Assembly: GCA_020848545.1 (NCBI GenBank)
Contig: JADLHZ010000089.1
Location: 1 to 64,000, forward strand
Direction of reading: 5' to 3'
DNA: 64,000 nt
DNA from: Deltaproteobacteria bacterium
GTDB lineage: Bacteria; Myxococcota; JADLHZ01
Both the position numbers and the translations under genes were made by a program. The number at the start of each line of letters is the position of its first letter. Position 1 is the first letter of the stretch. Below the pieces are notes generated by a model. The model saw only the letters and a list, made by a program, of their open reading frames with translations. It was not told the origin of the DNA and did not search any database. Positions 1 to 10,200 of the stretch are shown here, piece after piece.

Positions 1-165
1 CAACCTCGTTTTCGGCTGCAAACGCCGCTTTCGGCCTGATCCACCCGTCCTCTCTCCTCGCTTGTGCGACGTGGCTGGCGCCACGCCTCCGCGCTCGTCG
101 CTACGGGCGGGCGCCTCAGGCTCGAAATCGACGTTTTCGCTTCGAAAAGAGGTTATGAGATGCGC
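1..165. other. Left-edge spacer, no gene recognised
   Basis: This stretch has no open frame with a recognisable product. It lies downstream of the minus-strand dienelactone hydrolase-like gene, so it probably holds that gene's 3' untranslated region. I see no clear hairpin followed by a T-run that would mark a terminator. Confidence 0.5.
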
Positions 166-873
166 TCAAGCGAACAGCTTCAGCACCGTCGCCCAATGCC
201 GCTCTGACGCTTCGCGATCGTAGACGGGATGGCCGGTGACCGCGAAGCCGTGCTTGGCGCCGGGATACGTCTCGACGATCGCGTTCGGCAGTGCAGCGAC
301 GACCTTGGCGCGCTCCTCCGCGGTGAAGCCTTGGTCGAGCTCGGCGACCGCGACGTACAACTTGCCCTTCGCTTTTTGCGCGACGAGGTGCGGGCTCGTC
401 GGGCTGTCCGTCGCCAAGCGCCCGCCGTGAAACGACGCCGCGGCGACGACGCGATCGGGAAAGGCGCCGGCCGCCGACAACGCGAGCCCGCCTCCCATGC
501 AGTAGCCGACGCACCGCACTTCTCGCGCGCGCACCTTCGGCTGGGCGTCGAGAAACGCCAAGTACGCCTCGGTGTCGCGCATGACCTTCAGGTTGTCGAT
601 CGCTTTGACGAGCGCCATCACCCGCTCCCGCTCCGCCGGGTTCTGCGCGAACGCGGCCATGTCGACCGGCGCGATCTCACCTTGGCGATAGTGCAAGTTT
701 GGCAGGAGCACGTAGTAGCCGCTCTTCGCGAAGCGCTCGGCCATCTCGAAGAGCGCAGGGCGAATGCCGGGGCCGTCCATGTAGAAGAGCACGGCAGGAT
801 ACGGCCCAGGGCCGGCTGGCGAAAAGGTGTAGCTGTCGCAAACACCGTCCACCGTCGCGATCGTGACTTTCAT
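166..873 (-). CDS. Dienelactone hydrolase family protein
   Basis: A 235-residue alpha/beta hydrolase of the dienelactone hydrolase (DLH) family, a usual length for it. The nucleophile elbow is GYCMGG with Cys125, the Cys-for-Ser form typical of DLH. The C-terminal GAKHGF supplies the catalytic His, and the Asp should lie in the preceding strand-loop (AELDQGF). There is no signal peptide, so it is cytoplasmic. DLH enzymes open lactone or ester rings in chloroaromatic and related catabolism, but many genomic members have unknown substrates and nothing here names one. I chose the ATG at 873 because the protein from there matches the family start; an open frame continues upstream but runs antisense through yajQ. 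It is divergent from yajQ with 58 bp between starts. Confidence 0.85.
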   Translation of the reverse strand: MKVTIATVDGVCDSYTFSPAGPGPYPAVLFYMDGPGIRPALFEMAERFAKSGYYVLLPNLHYRQGEIAPVDMAAFAQNPAERERVMALVKAIDNLKVMRDTEAYLAFLDAQPKVRAREVRCVGYCMGGGLALSAAGAFPDRVVAAASFHGGRLATDSPTSPHLVAQKAKGKLYVAVAELDQGFTAEERAKVVAALPNAIVETYPGAKHGFAVTGHPVYDREASERHWATVLKLFA

Positions 874-931
874 GCACGGACTTTTCGGCGAAGCTCGACG
901 CGCGCGCAAGGGAGCGGCTAAGAGCGCCTGC

Positions 932-1420
932 ATGCCCTCATTCGACATCGTCTCGAAGCTCCCGTCCGCCGAAGTCGACAACGCCGTCGTGCAAGCGCAA
1001 AAAGAGATCGCCACGCGCTTCGACTTCAAGAACACCGCCGCCGAGATCGTCCGCGCCGAGAACGTGATCACGGTGCGCGCCAACAGCGACGATCGTTTGA
1101 ACGCCGCGATCGAAGTGCTGCACGCGAAGATGGTCAAGCGCGGCGTCAGCCTCACGCACCTCGACGAGAGCAAGGAGCCCGAACCGACGGCGAAGGGCGG
1201 CAAGAAGAAAGACATCACGCTCACCGACGGCATCGCCCAGGACAAGGCGAAGGAGATCGTCAAGGCGCTGAAAGAGAGCAAGATCAAAGTGCAGGCATCG
1301 ATACAAGGCGACACGCTGCGGGTGTCGGGAAAGAACCGTGACGATCTGCAAACCGCGATCGCGTTCGTCAAGGGTCAGAAGCTGCCAATTGCGCTGCAGT
1401 TCACGAATTACCGCGACTAA
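932..1420 (+). CDS. yajQ: YajQ family nucleotide-binding protein
   Basis: A 162-residue protein starting MPSFDIVSK, matching the YajQ (DUF520) family over its full usual length of about 160. Typical family features are the N-terminal FDIVSK segment, an FDFKNT block and the end LPIALQFTNYRD. YajQ proteins have two ferredoxin-like domains and bind nucleotides or RNA; in Xanthomonas and Pseudomonas members bind cyclic di-GMP and act as transcription co-regulators. A c-di-GMP role here is possible, since a PilZ protein is encoded in the window, but is inferred only. The open frame extends upstream of 932 without family similarity, so the internal ATG is preferred. Confidence 0.92.
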   Translation: MPSFDIVSKLPSAEVDNAVVQAQKEIATRFDFKNTAAEIVRAENVITVRANSDDRLNAAIEVLHAKMVKRGVSLTHLDESKEPEPTAKGGKKKDITLTDGIAQDKAKEIVKALKESKIKVQASIQGDTLRVSGKNRDDLQTAIAFVKGQKLPIALQFTNYRD

Positions 1421-1462
1421 GACGCGATTAGATCCAAGCTAAGCAGCGCCTAACGCGCCGCG

Positions 1463-1486
1463 CCATGTACCACTTTTTTTACATGG
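1463..1486. other. Small inverted repeat in the yajQ-fic spacer
   Basis: CCATGTA at 1463-1469 and TACATGG at 1480-1486 form a perfect 7-bp inverted repeat around a 10-nt loop rich in T. It lies in the 209-bp spacer between yajQ and the Fic gene. The T-run is inside the loop and not after the stem, so it is not a canonical terminator. It may be an operator-like site. A TTGACA hexamer sits at 1493-1498, but no good -10 box follows at the right distance. Confidence 0.3.
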
Positions 1487-1629
1487 GCACCGTTGACACG
1501 CACAATTCGACTCTGACACCGTTCGTTCCGCCTTGGACTTCAGTCTCCCCGTTTCGATCGTGTTTTGCCGTCTGTTTTTTGGTGCAGTGCCCCATCGACG
1601 TCGTGGAACGTCAGGAGTGCCGAACGCGC

Positions 1630-2397
1630 ATGCGACACATTTACTCTGAGCTCGACAAGAAAACCGCCCAACTGAAGGAACTTCTCCGCAAGCAGCACAA
1701 ATCCGACGACTTCCAGAAGATGCTCGACATCTCGTGGGTGCATCACGACAGCGCCCTCGAAGGCGTCGTGTACTCACAGGCGGAGATCGCGGCTGCGCTC
1801 GAGAACCGCATCCTCGCCGACGTGAGCCACCTCTCGACCTACCAAGAGATCCGCAATCACATGCAGGCGATCCAAGATGGTCGCGAGATGGCGAAGGCGA
1901 AGAAGATCAAGATCACGATCGAGACGCTCAAGGTCTTGCACAAGCGCCTCGTCTACTTGAACGACGACGCCGTCGAAGGCCGCTACCGAAAAGACATCCC
2001 GATCCACCGCACGTACTTTCACGACATCGCGCTGCCGAACAAGATCAGCTACCAGCTCGCCAAGTCGCTCGAGCTCTTGGTGTCGAGCGAGGTCAAAGAC
2101 TTCCACCCGATCAAGCTCGCCGCCTGGGCGCACTTTCACCTGATGCAAGTGTTCCCGTTCAGCGAGCACTCGGGCAAGATCGCGCGCATCATCATGAACC
2201 TGTACTTGATCCGCGAGGGTTACTACCCGTGCATCATCCACTCGAGCGACCGCCAGCGTTACTATGAGACGCTGAAGGGCCCGCCGCAGGCGCTGAAGAT
2301 GTTGATCTTGGAGTCGATGGACAACGCGTTGAACAACGCGATCAAGTTCATCACGCAGCCTGCCGACGACCGCCGCAGCACCGCGCGTTCTAACTAA
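1630..2397 (+). CDS. Fic/DOC-fold protein with degenerate active-site motif
   Basis: A 255-residue protein with the Fic core. The region around residues 165-195 aligns with the Fic motif and the following helix (LMQVFPF, then SGKIARIIMN, then REGYYP). The catalytic loop, normally HPFxxGNGRxxR, reads FPFSEHSGKIAR. The catalytic His is Phe175, and G, N and the first R are His180, Ser181 and Lys183; Pro176, Phe177, Gly182 and Arg186 remain. An inhibitory-helix-like segment, DSALEG, sits near residues 40-45. Normal Fic proteins transfer AMP or other phosphate-containing groups to hydroxyl side chains; this one lacks the base needed for that. I chose ATG 1630 because AGGAG lies at 1613-1617 and the alpha-helical family start follows. 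It converges with htrA with a 4-nt overlap of stop codons. Confidence 0.8.
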   Translation: MRHIYSELDKKTAQLKELLRKQHKSDDFQKMLDISWVHHDSALEGVVYSQAEIAAALENRILADVSHLSTYQEIRNHMQAIQDGREMAKAKKIKITIETLKVLHKRLVYLNDDAVEGRYRKDIPIHRTYFHDIALPNKISYQLAKSLELLVSSEVKDFHPIKLAAWAHFHLMQVFPFSEHSGKIARIIMNLYLIREGYYPCIIHSSDRQRYYETLKGPPQALKMLILESMDNALNNAIKFITQPADDRRSTARSN

Positions 2398-3824
2398 GGC
2401 TTAGAAAAAGCGATAAACAGCGAGCCTTCGCCGCGCTTGACGAGCATGCGCAGCATCTCGCCCGACTTGGCACCCTTCACGATCTTCGATACGTCCTTCA
2501 CGCCGCCGATCGGCTTGTCGTTCACCTTGACGATGACATCGCCTGGGTGCAGGCCGGCTTCGGCGGCGGGGCCCTGCGGATCGAGGTCGACGACGATGAC
2601 GCCGTTCTTCTCTTTGATGTTGAAGCGCTCGCGCAGATCTTGGCTCTGATCGGCGACCTTCAAGCCGAGCGCGCCGCTGCCCTTCTCGGGATCTTCTTCG
2701 ACGCCCGTCTGGGCGACGACCTCGTCGTTCTGCGGGAACTCGCCGAGCGTCACCTTGATGTCCTTCTTCTTCTGATCGCGCAGCACGACGACCGTCACCG
2801 CCTTGTTCACGCCGGCCTGCGCCGCGAGCAGCGAGAGCTCGGTCGACTCGCGCACCGGCTTGCCGTCGAACTCGAGCACGACGTCGCCCGGCTGCAGGCC
2901 GGCTTTGGCTGCCGGCCCGTTGGCGACTACCTCCGTCACGATGGCGCCCTGCGTACGCTCCAAGCCGAAGCTCTTCGCGAGCTGGGGCGTCATCCGCTGG
3001 ATCTGCACGCCGAGCCAGCTGCGCGACGCGCGCCCCTTGTCCTTCAGATCCATGATCTCGGCCTTCGCCAAGTTGATCGGGATCGCGAAACCCAGGCCCT
3101 GCCCAGAAGCGTTCACCGCCGCGTTGACGCCGATGACCTCGCCGCGCAGATTCAGGAGCGGACCGCCGGAGTTGCCGGGGTTGATCGACGCGTCGGTTTG
3201 GATGAAGTCGTAGAGCCCGCTGCGCCCGTTCGGCGCGAGATCACGGCGGTCTTTCGCGCTGACGATGCCGGCCGAGATCGAGTGCGCGAGGCCGAAGGGG
3301 TTGCCGATCGCCATCACCCACTCGCCGACCTGCACCGACGCCGAGTCGCCGAGCGGCAGCGCAGTGAACGTGCGCTTCGCGTCAATCTTCAAGAGCGCGA
3401 TGTCCGTGCGCGCGTCAGCGCCAACGACCTTGGCGGTGAAGTCGTCCGTCGACACCTCGTCTTGGAAGCGCACCTTGATGACGTCGGCGTTCTCGACGAC
3501 GTGGTTGTTCGTGAGCACGTAGCCGTCGGGGCTGATGACGAAGCCCGAGCCGACGCTCTTGTTGCGAAACTCCGGCGGGATGCGCTGGCCGAAGTAGCGC
3601 TCGTAGAACTCGTTCAAGTCGTCTTGCTGGCCAAGGCGTCCGCGCGATTGCCGGATCTTCTGCTCGACCGTGATGTTGACGACCGCCGGCAACGCCTCTT
3701 TGGCCAAGGTGCGAAAGTCGGGCATCGTCACGAGGGCGGGGGCCGCCTTCGCCTTCTCTTGCCAAAGCTGGGCGACGCCGGTCGGCATCAGGGTCAGGGC
3801 GAACGCGGCAAAGATGGGATTCAT
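2394..3824 (-). CDS. htrA: HtrA/DegP-type periplasmic serine protease with two PDZ domains
   Basis: A 476-residue trypsin-like protease of the Do/DegQ family, at its usual length. The N-terminus (residues 1-28) is a hydrophobic export segment ending near KAAPA. The catalytic triad is His108 (TNNHVV), Asp141 (RTDIALL) and Ser219 (NPGNSGGP). Two PDZ domains follow: about residues 265-360 (WLGVQI, GPAAKAGLQPGD) and 385-476 (GPAAEAGLHPGD). These proteases degrade or refold damaged envelope proteins, with PDZ domains sensing exposed C-termini. The ATG at 3824 is preceded by AAGGAG. The gene is monocistronic: it converges with the Fic gene and diverges from efp across about 130 bp. Confidence 0.95.
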   Translation of the reverse strand: MNPIFAAFALTLMPTGVAQLWQEKAKAAPALVTMPDFRTLAKEALPAVVNITVEQKIRQSRGRLGQQDDLNEFYERYFGQRIPPEFRNKSVGSGFVISPDGYVLTNNHVVENADVIKVRFQDEVSTDDFTAKVVGADARTDIALLKIDAKRTFTALPLGDSASVQVGEWVMAIGNPFGLAHSISAGIVSAKDRRDLAPNGRSGLYDFIQTDASINPGNSGGPLLNLRGEVIGVNAAVNASGQGLGFAIPINLAKAEIMDLKDKGRASRSWLGVQIQRMTPQLAKSFGLERTQGAIVTEVVANGPAAKAGLQPGDVVLEFDGKPVRESTELSLLAAQAGVNKAVTVVVLRDQKKKDIKVTLGEFPQNDEVVAQTGVEEDPEKGSGALGLKVADQSQDLRERFNIKEKNGVIVVDLDPQGPAAEAGLHPGDVIVKVNDKPIGGVKDVSKIVKGAKSGEMLRMLVKRGEGSLFIAFSKP

Positions 3825-3956
3825 GGGTTCATTGCTCCTTCACGCCAAGCGAATACGACAAACGAACGCACAGGCGTTTTTGCCTATTCCGACCTTCAAA
3901 ATGGGGCAGGTTGACGCCATTGCCAACCCCACCGAATTCGTTTAAGCGCCGCGCGC

Positions 3957-4520
3957 ATGTACGAAACGAGCGATTTTCGGAATGGGCTCAAGATCGAATA
4001 CGATGGCATCCCGTACGTCATCATCGAGTTCCAACACGTCAAGCCAGGCAAGGGCAACGCCTTCACCCGGACACGCATCAAGAGCTTGCTCGACGGCCGC
4101 GTGCTGCAGCCGACGTTCAAGTCGGGTGAAAAAGTGGGCAAGCCCGACGTCGAGGACAAGACGATGCAGTATCTCTACGCCGACGGCGACTCCTGCACCT
4201 TCATGGACACGCAGAACTACGAGCAGGTGAACATCCCGCGCGTAAACATCGGCGACTCCGTGGCGTTTTTGAAAGAGAACATGGACGTCGCCGTCGTGTT
4301 CTGGAACGGCCGCGCGATCTCGGTCGAGCTGCCGCGCTCCGTCAACCTGAAGATCACCGAGTGCGAGCCCGGCGTGCGCGGCGACACCGCGACGAACGCG
4401 ACCAAGGGCGCCACGCTCGAGACCGGCGCCAAGATTCAGGTGCCGCTGTTCATCAAGGAAGGCGAGACCGTCCGCATCGACACCGAGAGCGGCAAGTACA
4501 TGGAGCGCGTCAACTCGTAA
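3957..4520 (+). CDS. efp: Translation elongation factor P
   Basis: A 187-residue EF-P, full length, with three domains: KOW-like N-terminal domain (1-65), central OB domain (about 70-128) and C-terminal OB domain (about 130-187, with EPGVRGDTA). EF-P enters ribosomes stalled at polyproline and stimulates peptide bond formation. The tip of domain I is PGKGNAF with Lys32, so this is a lysine-type EF-P that could be beta-lysylated by EpmA/EpmB or left unmodified; neither enzyme is encoded in this window. The polyproline-rich proteins nearby are the type of client that needs EF-P. The last 85 nt overlap the convergent hybrid kinase gene. Confidence 0.97.
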   Translation: MYETSDFRNGLKIEYDGIPYVIIEFQHVKPGKGNAFTRTRIKSLLDGRVLQPTFKSGEKVGKPDVEDKTMQYLYADGDSCTFMDTQNYEQVNIPRVNIGDSVAFLKENMDVAVVFWNGRAISVELPRSVNLKITECEPGVRGDTATNATKGATLETGAKIQVPLFIKEGETVRIDTESGKYMERVNS

Positions 4521-6997
4521 CGCGCTGACTCGAACGCCGCCTCCAAGAGAATCAACGCATCGTACGCTTCCATCGCCTGCCCGGCTTCGGCGCAGCGCTC
4601 GACTGTCTCTGCGTGCTCGCTCACCCGCACAGCGCCGACATTGCCGCTGCTCCCTTTCATCGCATGCGCCTTCTCGCGCGTTTCCTCGAAGTCGCCCGCG
4701 ACGAGCGCAGCGCGCAGCGCGTCGAGCGTGGCTGTGGCTTCACCGAGATAAAGCGCGAGCACGTCTTCGACGACGAAGCCGCGATCGAGCTTGGCCAAGT
4801 GATGCAGCTCCGTCACCACTTCGCGATCAAAGGAGCGCGCCGCGCTTTGCCGTTGCAAGACCGCCGCGAGCTCCTCGATGCGCAGCGGCTTCGGCAAGAA
4901 GTCGTCCATCTGCGCGTCGAAGCACTGCTTGCGCTCGTCCTCCATCGCGCCTGCGGTGAGAGCGACGATCTTCGGCCGCGCACCCTTCGGCGCGCGCGCG
5001 GCGATCTGGCGTGACGCTTCGAGGCCGTCCATCACCGGCATGCGCACGTCCATGAGCACGATGTCGTAGCAGCCGCGCAGCGCCGCATCGACCGCTTCGT
5101 GTCCATTGGCGACGGCGTCGGCCGCATAACCAAGCTTCGCCAGCATCTTCGTCGCCACCAGGCGGTTGACGGCGTTGTCGTCGGCGATGAGCACGCGCAG
5201 CGGCGCCACGGTCGTGGTCTTCGCCGGCGTCACTTCTTGAGGCGGCGCCATGAGCCCGAGCGAGCGCAGCGCCGCTTGCTTCAGGGCCATGCGCTTGGCC
5301 GGCTTCGTCAGCGACGGATGGCGCTTGTTCTTGCCGCCGAGCGCCGTCAGCCGCACCGTGCCCTGCTCGGGCAGCGTGTCGACGCCCGCCAGGTGACCGT
5401 CGACGAAGCGCAGGTCGGCGTCGATCGCCTTGGCTTCCTCCACGCTCGCGGCGGTGCGCGCCGTCGCGCCCAAGTCCTCGAGCATCGCGGCGAGCGAGCG
5501 GCGTTGGTTCGCGTTGTCGTCGACGACGAGCGCGACCTTGCCGGCGAGCGGCTGCTCTTCCTCGACCGCTGCGCCGGCGCCGACGACGATCGTGAAGTAG
5601 AACTCCGCGCCTTTGCCGGCTTCGCTCGCGCAACCGATGCAGCCGCCCATGAGCTCCGCGAGGCGCTTGCTGATCGCGAGGCCGAGGCCGGTGCCGCCGA
5701 ACTGCCGCGTCGTCGAAGCGTCGACTTGGCTGAACGATTGAAACAGGCGGTGCTTGCGATCGTCCGCGATGCCAATGCCGGTGTCCTTCACCGAGAAGCG
5801 CAGCTCGACGTGGCCGCTCTCAAAAGTACGCTCCTTGCTCACGGTCACCGCCACTTCGCCGGCGGGCGTGAACTTCACGGCGTTGTTCAACAGGTTCGCG
5901 AGGATTTGCCGAACGCGCGACGAATCGCCGATCGCGGTTACCGGCACGTCGCCGTCGATGAGCGTGACGAGCTCGATGTGCTTCTCAGCGGCGCGCGCCG
6001 AGACGAGGTCCTGGCAGTCCTCGATGCACTGCGCGACGTCGAAGGGCTGAACCTCGAGCTCGAGCTTGCCCGACTCGATCTTCGAGAAATCGAGGATGTC
6101 GTTGATGATCGTCAGCAAAGCGTCGGCGCTGACGCGGATGGTGTCGACGTACTCCTTCTGATCCGCAGACAGCTCGGTGTCCTTCAACAGCGTGCTCATG
6201 CCGATGACGGCGTTCATCGGCGTACGCAGCTCGTGGCTCATGTGCGCGATGAACATGCCCTTGGCTTGGCTCGCTTGCTCGGCGACGCGGCGGGCTTCTT
6301 TGAGCGCGGCCGTCTGCACGTGGAGCTCGCCGATCGTGTTGCGCGCGAGCTGCATCGCCGCGGTGAGGCGGCGGCGAAGCGCTTCGGCGGCGCGCGCGGT
6401 GAGCGAGACGTAGAGGTTGCAGGCGTAGAGGGTGAGCACCTTCGTCGCCGCCGCGCCCCAGACGATGCTGCGGTCTTCGATCGTGATCATGAAGACGATG
6501 AGCGCCAGGTGGCACGCGAGCGCGAGGTGCGCCATGCCGAGCACGCGGCGAAACGACGTGTTCGTCTGGTGGGCGACGGGGATCAGCAGCAGGACGAAGA
6601 GCCAGCTCTTCTCGCCGCCGGTGAAGTAGATGACCACCGTGTAGAGGAGGACGTCGAAGCTCAGAAAAAAGAGCGCAAGGTCGAAGCGGCGACCCGGCTG
6701 ATAGAAGCGGCGCAGCGCGAGCCAGCTCATCGAGACATGCGCGCCGATGACCATGGCGAGGTAGCTCAGGTGCATGTCGGTCGCGTGGCCGAGCACGAAG
6801 CGGTTGTGCAGCCACGCGAGGAAGATGACGAGCGTGTAACCAAAGAGGCGCAGGCGCGGGATGCTCACCGTGTTCAGGCGCCGGCTGGCCTCGTGGCTGC
6901 GAGCGACCCGTCGTTGGGCGTCGAGCTCGACGAAGTGGCCTTCCGAGTCCGCAACGTCCGAGGTGTGGTGGGCTGCCGGGGTCATCATGCCCCCCAT
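4436..6997 (-). CDS. Membrane hybrid histidine kinase (HisKA-HATPase-REC-REC-HPt)
   Basis: An 853-residue hybrid sensor kinase of BarA/GacS-like layout. Residues 48-200 hold about five to six membrane segments with no obvious ligand domain. HisKA follows, with the phosphorylated His in [10 protein letters not shown] (about residue 254). The HATPase has the N box ([10 protein letters not shown]) and G boxes (DTGIGI, GTGLGL). A compact first receiver (VVDDN, FVDGH, LTAL, TKPAK) is shorter than usual. A full second receiver (IADDN, LMDVRMP, KPLR) and an HPt domain with [10 protein letters not shown] follow. A complete internal phosphorelay is therefore present; the target regulator is not adjacent. 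A G-run (GGGGGG) directly precedes tandem ATGs at 6988 and 6985, so translation may begin there, three or four codons inside. The C-terminal tail reads antisense into efp. Confidence 0.93.
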   Translation of the reverse strand: MGGMMTPAAHHTSDVADSEGHFVELDAQRRVARSHEASRRLNTVSIPRLRLFGYTLVIFLAWLHNRFVLGHATDMHLSYLAMVIGAHVSMSWLALRRFYQPGRRFDLALFFLSFDVLLYTVVIYFTGGEKSWLFVLLLIPVAHQTNTSFRRVLGMAHLALACHLALIVFMITIEDRSIVWGAAATKVLTLYACNLYVSLTARAAEALRRRLTAAMQLARNTIGELHVQTAALKEARRVAEQASQAKGMFIAHMSHELRTPMNAVIGMSTLLKDTELSADQKEYVDTIRVSADALLTIINDILDFSKIESGKLELEVQPFDVAQCIEDCQDLVSARAAEKHIELVTLIDGDVPVTAIGDSSRVRQILANLLNNAVKFTPAGEVAVTVSKERTFESGHVELRFSVKDTGIGIADDRKHRLFQSFSQVDASTTRQFGGTGLGLAISKRLAELMGGCIGCASEAGKGAEFYFTIVVGAGAAVEEEQPLAGKVALVVDDNANQRRSLAAMLEDLGATARTAASVEEAKAIDADLRFVDGHLAGVDTLPEQGTVRLTALGGKNKRHPSLTKPAKRMALKQAALRSLGLMAPPQEVTPAKTTTVAPLRVLIADDNAVNRLVATKMLAKLGYAADAVANGHEAVDAALRGCYDIVLMDVRMPVMDGLEASRQIAARAPKGARPKIVALTAGAMEDERKQCFDAQMDDFLPKPLRIEELAAVLQRQSAARSFDREVVTELHHLAKLDRGFVVEDVLALYLGEATATLDALRAALVAGDFEETREKAHAMKGSSGNVGAVRVSEHAETVERCAEAGQAMEAYDALILLEAAFESARYELTRSMYLPLSVSMRTVSPSLMNSGT

Positions 6998-7165
6998 TTC
7001 GCAAGTGACGGGCCAGCGTTCGCGCTCCAGGAAGACTCGGGGTTTTCCGGGCGAAAGGCGGGTCGCATGGACCCAGGCCCGGGTCGCCGTCGCCTCAGCA
7101 TCGAGGCGCGTCGCTTAGAACCTGAGTAGGCGGTCGTGAGGGGCGGTGGCCGTCCGCTTTGAAAC

Positions 7166-7193
7166 TTGAATCTTCGGCGCGTCCTATTAGTAT
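7166..7193 (+). promoter_or_regulatory. Candidate promoter upstream of the TPR gene
   Basis: TTGAAT at 7166-7171 and TAGTAT at 7188-7193 are separated by 16 bp, each matching four of six consensus positions. They lie in the 270-bp spacer between the divergent kinase gene and the TPR gene, 80 bp before its start. The rest of the spacer shows nothing I can name. This is a weak call by eye. Confidence 0.25.
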
Positions 7194-7274
7194 TTCTCCA
7201 GTGCATGACCGCGGGCGTCGCGCGACGTTCCCGGCTCCTTTTGCCCTTGCCGTTGCGAGTAGAGGATCGTCACT

Positions 7275-10200
7275 TTGGCGCTGAATCGAGAGAAAATCGT
7301 CGCGAGCGCTCAGAAGTTCATCCAGCGCGGCCAACTCGACAAGGCGATCAAAGAGTTCCAACGGATCGTGGAGGAAGATCCCAAGGACGTCCGCACGCTG
7401 TTGAAGATCGGCGATCTGTTCTCGAAGAAGGGCGAGCGCGAGAACGCGATCGCCACCTACCTGAAGGTGGCCGAGTTCTACTCCGAGCAGGGCTTCTTCC
7501 TAAAAGCCGTCGCCGTCTTCAAGCAGATCCTGAAGGTCGATCCCTCGCTCATCGACGTCAACGTCAAGCTCGCCGATCTCTACGGCCAGCTCGGCCTCGG
7601 CTCGGACGCGCTGACGCAGTACCAGAACGTCGCGCTCTTCTACGAGAAGGCCGGTGACACCGCGAAGACCCTGCAGATCCTGCGCAAGATGATCGATCTC
7701 GATCCGCAGAACGTCGGCATTCGCATCAAGCTCGCCGAGATGTTCGCGAAGGCGCCCGAGACGCTCAAGCAAGCGATCGACGAGTTCACCGAAGCGGCGA
7801 AGGTGCTGAAGGAGTCGAACCGGCTCACCGACTACGCCAAGGTTTGCGAGCGCGTGCTGTTCCTACAGCCTGACAACATTTCCCTCGCGCGCGAGCTGTC
7901 CGAGCTCTACCTGAAGCAAAACGACGTCAAGCGCGCGCTCGCCAAGCTGCAGCTCTGCTTCAAGGCCGACCCGCGGGACATTCCCGTGCTCGAGATGCTG
8001 GCGCAGGCCTTCTTGGCGCTCGGCCAAACTCCGAAGACCGTCAGCGTCTATCGCGAGCTCGCGAAGATCCACGCGGACAAGGGCGAGTTCGACAAGCGCC
8101 GCAATTATCTCAAGCAGATCCTCGAGCTGCAGCCGGACGACGAAGAGGTGCGCAACGAGCTCGAGATGAAGCTCGGAACGCCGAAGCCAGCGGCCCCTGC
8201 GGCGGCGAGCCCTCCACCGACGGCCGCGGCGCCGACCTCGGCAGAGGCCACCGTGGCGAAGGCTGCCGCACCCGCGCCGCCCGCCGCGCCGGCGCCGCAG
8301 CTCAAGCCGCAGGAGATGATCCAAAAGCTGCTCACGGAGACCGACGTCTACGTGAAGTACGGCCTGAAGGACAAAGCGCTCGAGCACCTGAAGAAGATCT
8401 TCTCGCTCGCGCCGAACAACCTCGAGGCCCACGCCAAGGTCAGGGACATCTACGTGCAGGCGGGCGATCTCGAGGGCGCCGTCGGAATCCTGCTGAAGAT
8501 GGCCAACATCGCCGAAGGCCAAGGCCAGATCGATCGCGCGCGCGAGTGGGTGCAGGAAGCGGCGCGTCACGATCCGAACCACGCCGGCGCGCGCGAGCAG
8601 CTGCAACGGCTCGAGCCTCAAGAAGCCGAGATCCTCGACGACGACGCCATCGAAGACGCGCCGCTCGACGACAAAGAGGCCGCCGATCTCGACAGCGTGA
8701 GCGAGCGCGACGACGAAGGCGTAGAGCTCGTCGTCGACGAGAACGCCGCGCTCGAAGAAGAAGATCTCGAAGCGCCGAAAGAGACCGCGCTGCCGCCAGA
8801 GCCCGCCGTCGTCAGCGGCGCCTTGGACGACGAAGAGGGCATGGAGCTCGAGCCGCCCGAGCCCGACGCGCCGACCAAAGACGTCGACCGCGAGCCCGTA
8901 TTCAATGAACGGCTCGACGACACGCTCGACGACACGCTCGACGTGCCGAGCAACGAGTTTCGCGTGCAGAGCGGCGAAGGCAAGATCGATCCGCGCCCGC
9001 GCGTGCAAAGCGGCGAAGCACGGCTGGCGCCAGGGCCAGACAAGCCGAAGTCGTCGATGCCGACAGTCGAGATCGGCGGCGGCGAAGACGATGAAGAGGA
9101 TGTGGTCGCTCCGACGACCGGAGAACTGGCGTTCGACGCCCCACCTGACGGCGATCTCTTCGAGACCGGCGATCTCGGCGAGTCCGACCATACCTCGCCC
9201 GGCTTGGTCCCGGGCGAGCTGAAGGGCAAACAGGCGCCGCTCTCAGACGTCGACGACGAGACCATGGCGCTCGCCGACGAGGAGATGGCGGCGAAGCCGG
9301 AAGAGACGCACCCGGTCGTCGCCAAGATCGACCTCGTACACCCGAAGGCCGACGCGATGCCGGCGATCGAAGAGAAGCCGCTCGCCGCGAGCGCCGCGAT
9401 CTCGGCGGACGACGAAGAGACGCCCGACGAGGACGACGAGCCGACCGCGGCGGAAGCGCCGCCCACCGACGCCGATCTGCCCGACGTCTCCGACGAGCTC
9501 GAAGAGGGCGAGTTCTTCATCCAGCAAGAGCTGCTCGACGAAGCGATCGAGGTCTACAAGAACGTCCTGAAGAAGATCCCGGGCCACCCGGTCGCGTTGC
9601 AGCAGCTGAAGGTGCTCGGCGTCGACATGCCCACCGCCGCGCCTGCGAAGCCGGTGGCGGCGGCGAAGCCTACGACTCCGGCGGCACCCGCCAAGCCCGC
9701 CGAGCCGAGCGGCACGCAAAAGACGGCGCCGACCACGCGAACGCCGGACCTGGCAGCGAAGGCGACGGCACCGGTGAAGCCGCCGACCACCGCGCCGACG
9801 GTCGCAGCGAAGCCAACAACTCCGGCCGTGGCCGCGAAGCCGACGGCCCCGACCGTCGCGAAGCCGACGACAACGACGACAACGACGACGCCCGCGAAGC
9901 CGGCGGAAGCCAAGCCGGCAGTCACGCCAAAGCCGGTCGACGCGAAGCCCGCGATCGCCGCCAAGGCGGCCGAAGCGCCAGCGAAAGCCGACACGAACCT
10001 GAAGGTCGCTGGCGCGACGAAGACGTTGATCGACGAGTCCGCGCTCGGCGGCGACGCGTTCGATCTCGCCTCCGAGCTCGCCGACGACTTCAAAGACGCC
10101 GCCGACTCGACGCCCGCCGCGGCGCCACAAGAAATCCAATTCAGCGCCGAGGACGTGCTGAACGAGTTCAAGAAGGGCGTCGCCGCCACCGTCTCGAACG

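Noticed and set aside
1493-1498. TTGACA upstream of the Fic gene
   Set aside because: No acceptable -10 hexamer at 16-18 bp.
2547-3914. Long open frame on the plus strand across the htrA gene
   Set aside because: It is antisense of a clear HtrA protease, gives Arg/Asp/Val-rich protein of no known family and follows from high-GC codon bias.
3911-3939. TTGACG followed by GAATTC as a promoter for efp
   Set aside because: The -35 is fair but the -10 does not match, so I do not call it.
5099-7129. 676-codon open frame antisense to the hybrid kinase
   Set aside because: Composition (Arg, Glu, Asp, Leu) is that of a mirror frame; all kinase motifs are on the other strand.
9866-9894. ACGACAACG-type repeat as a CRISPR or microsatellite array
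   Set aside because: It is a coding run of Thr codons inside the Pro/Ala/Thr linker of the TPR protein; no spacer-repeat structure.
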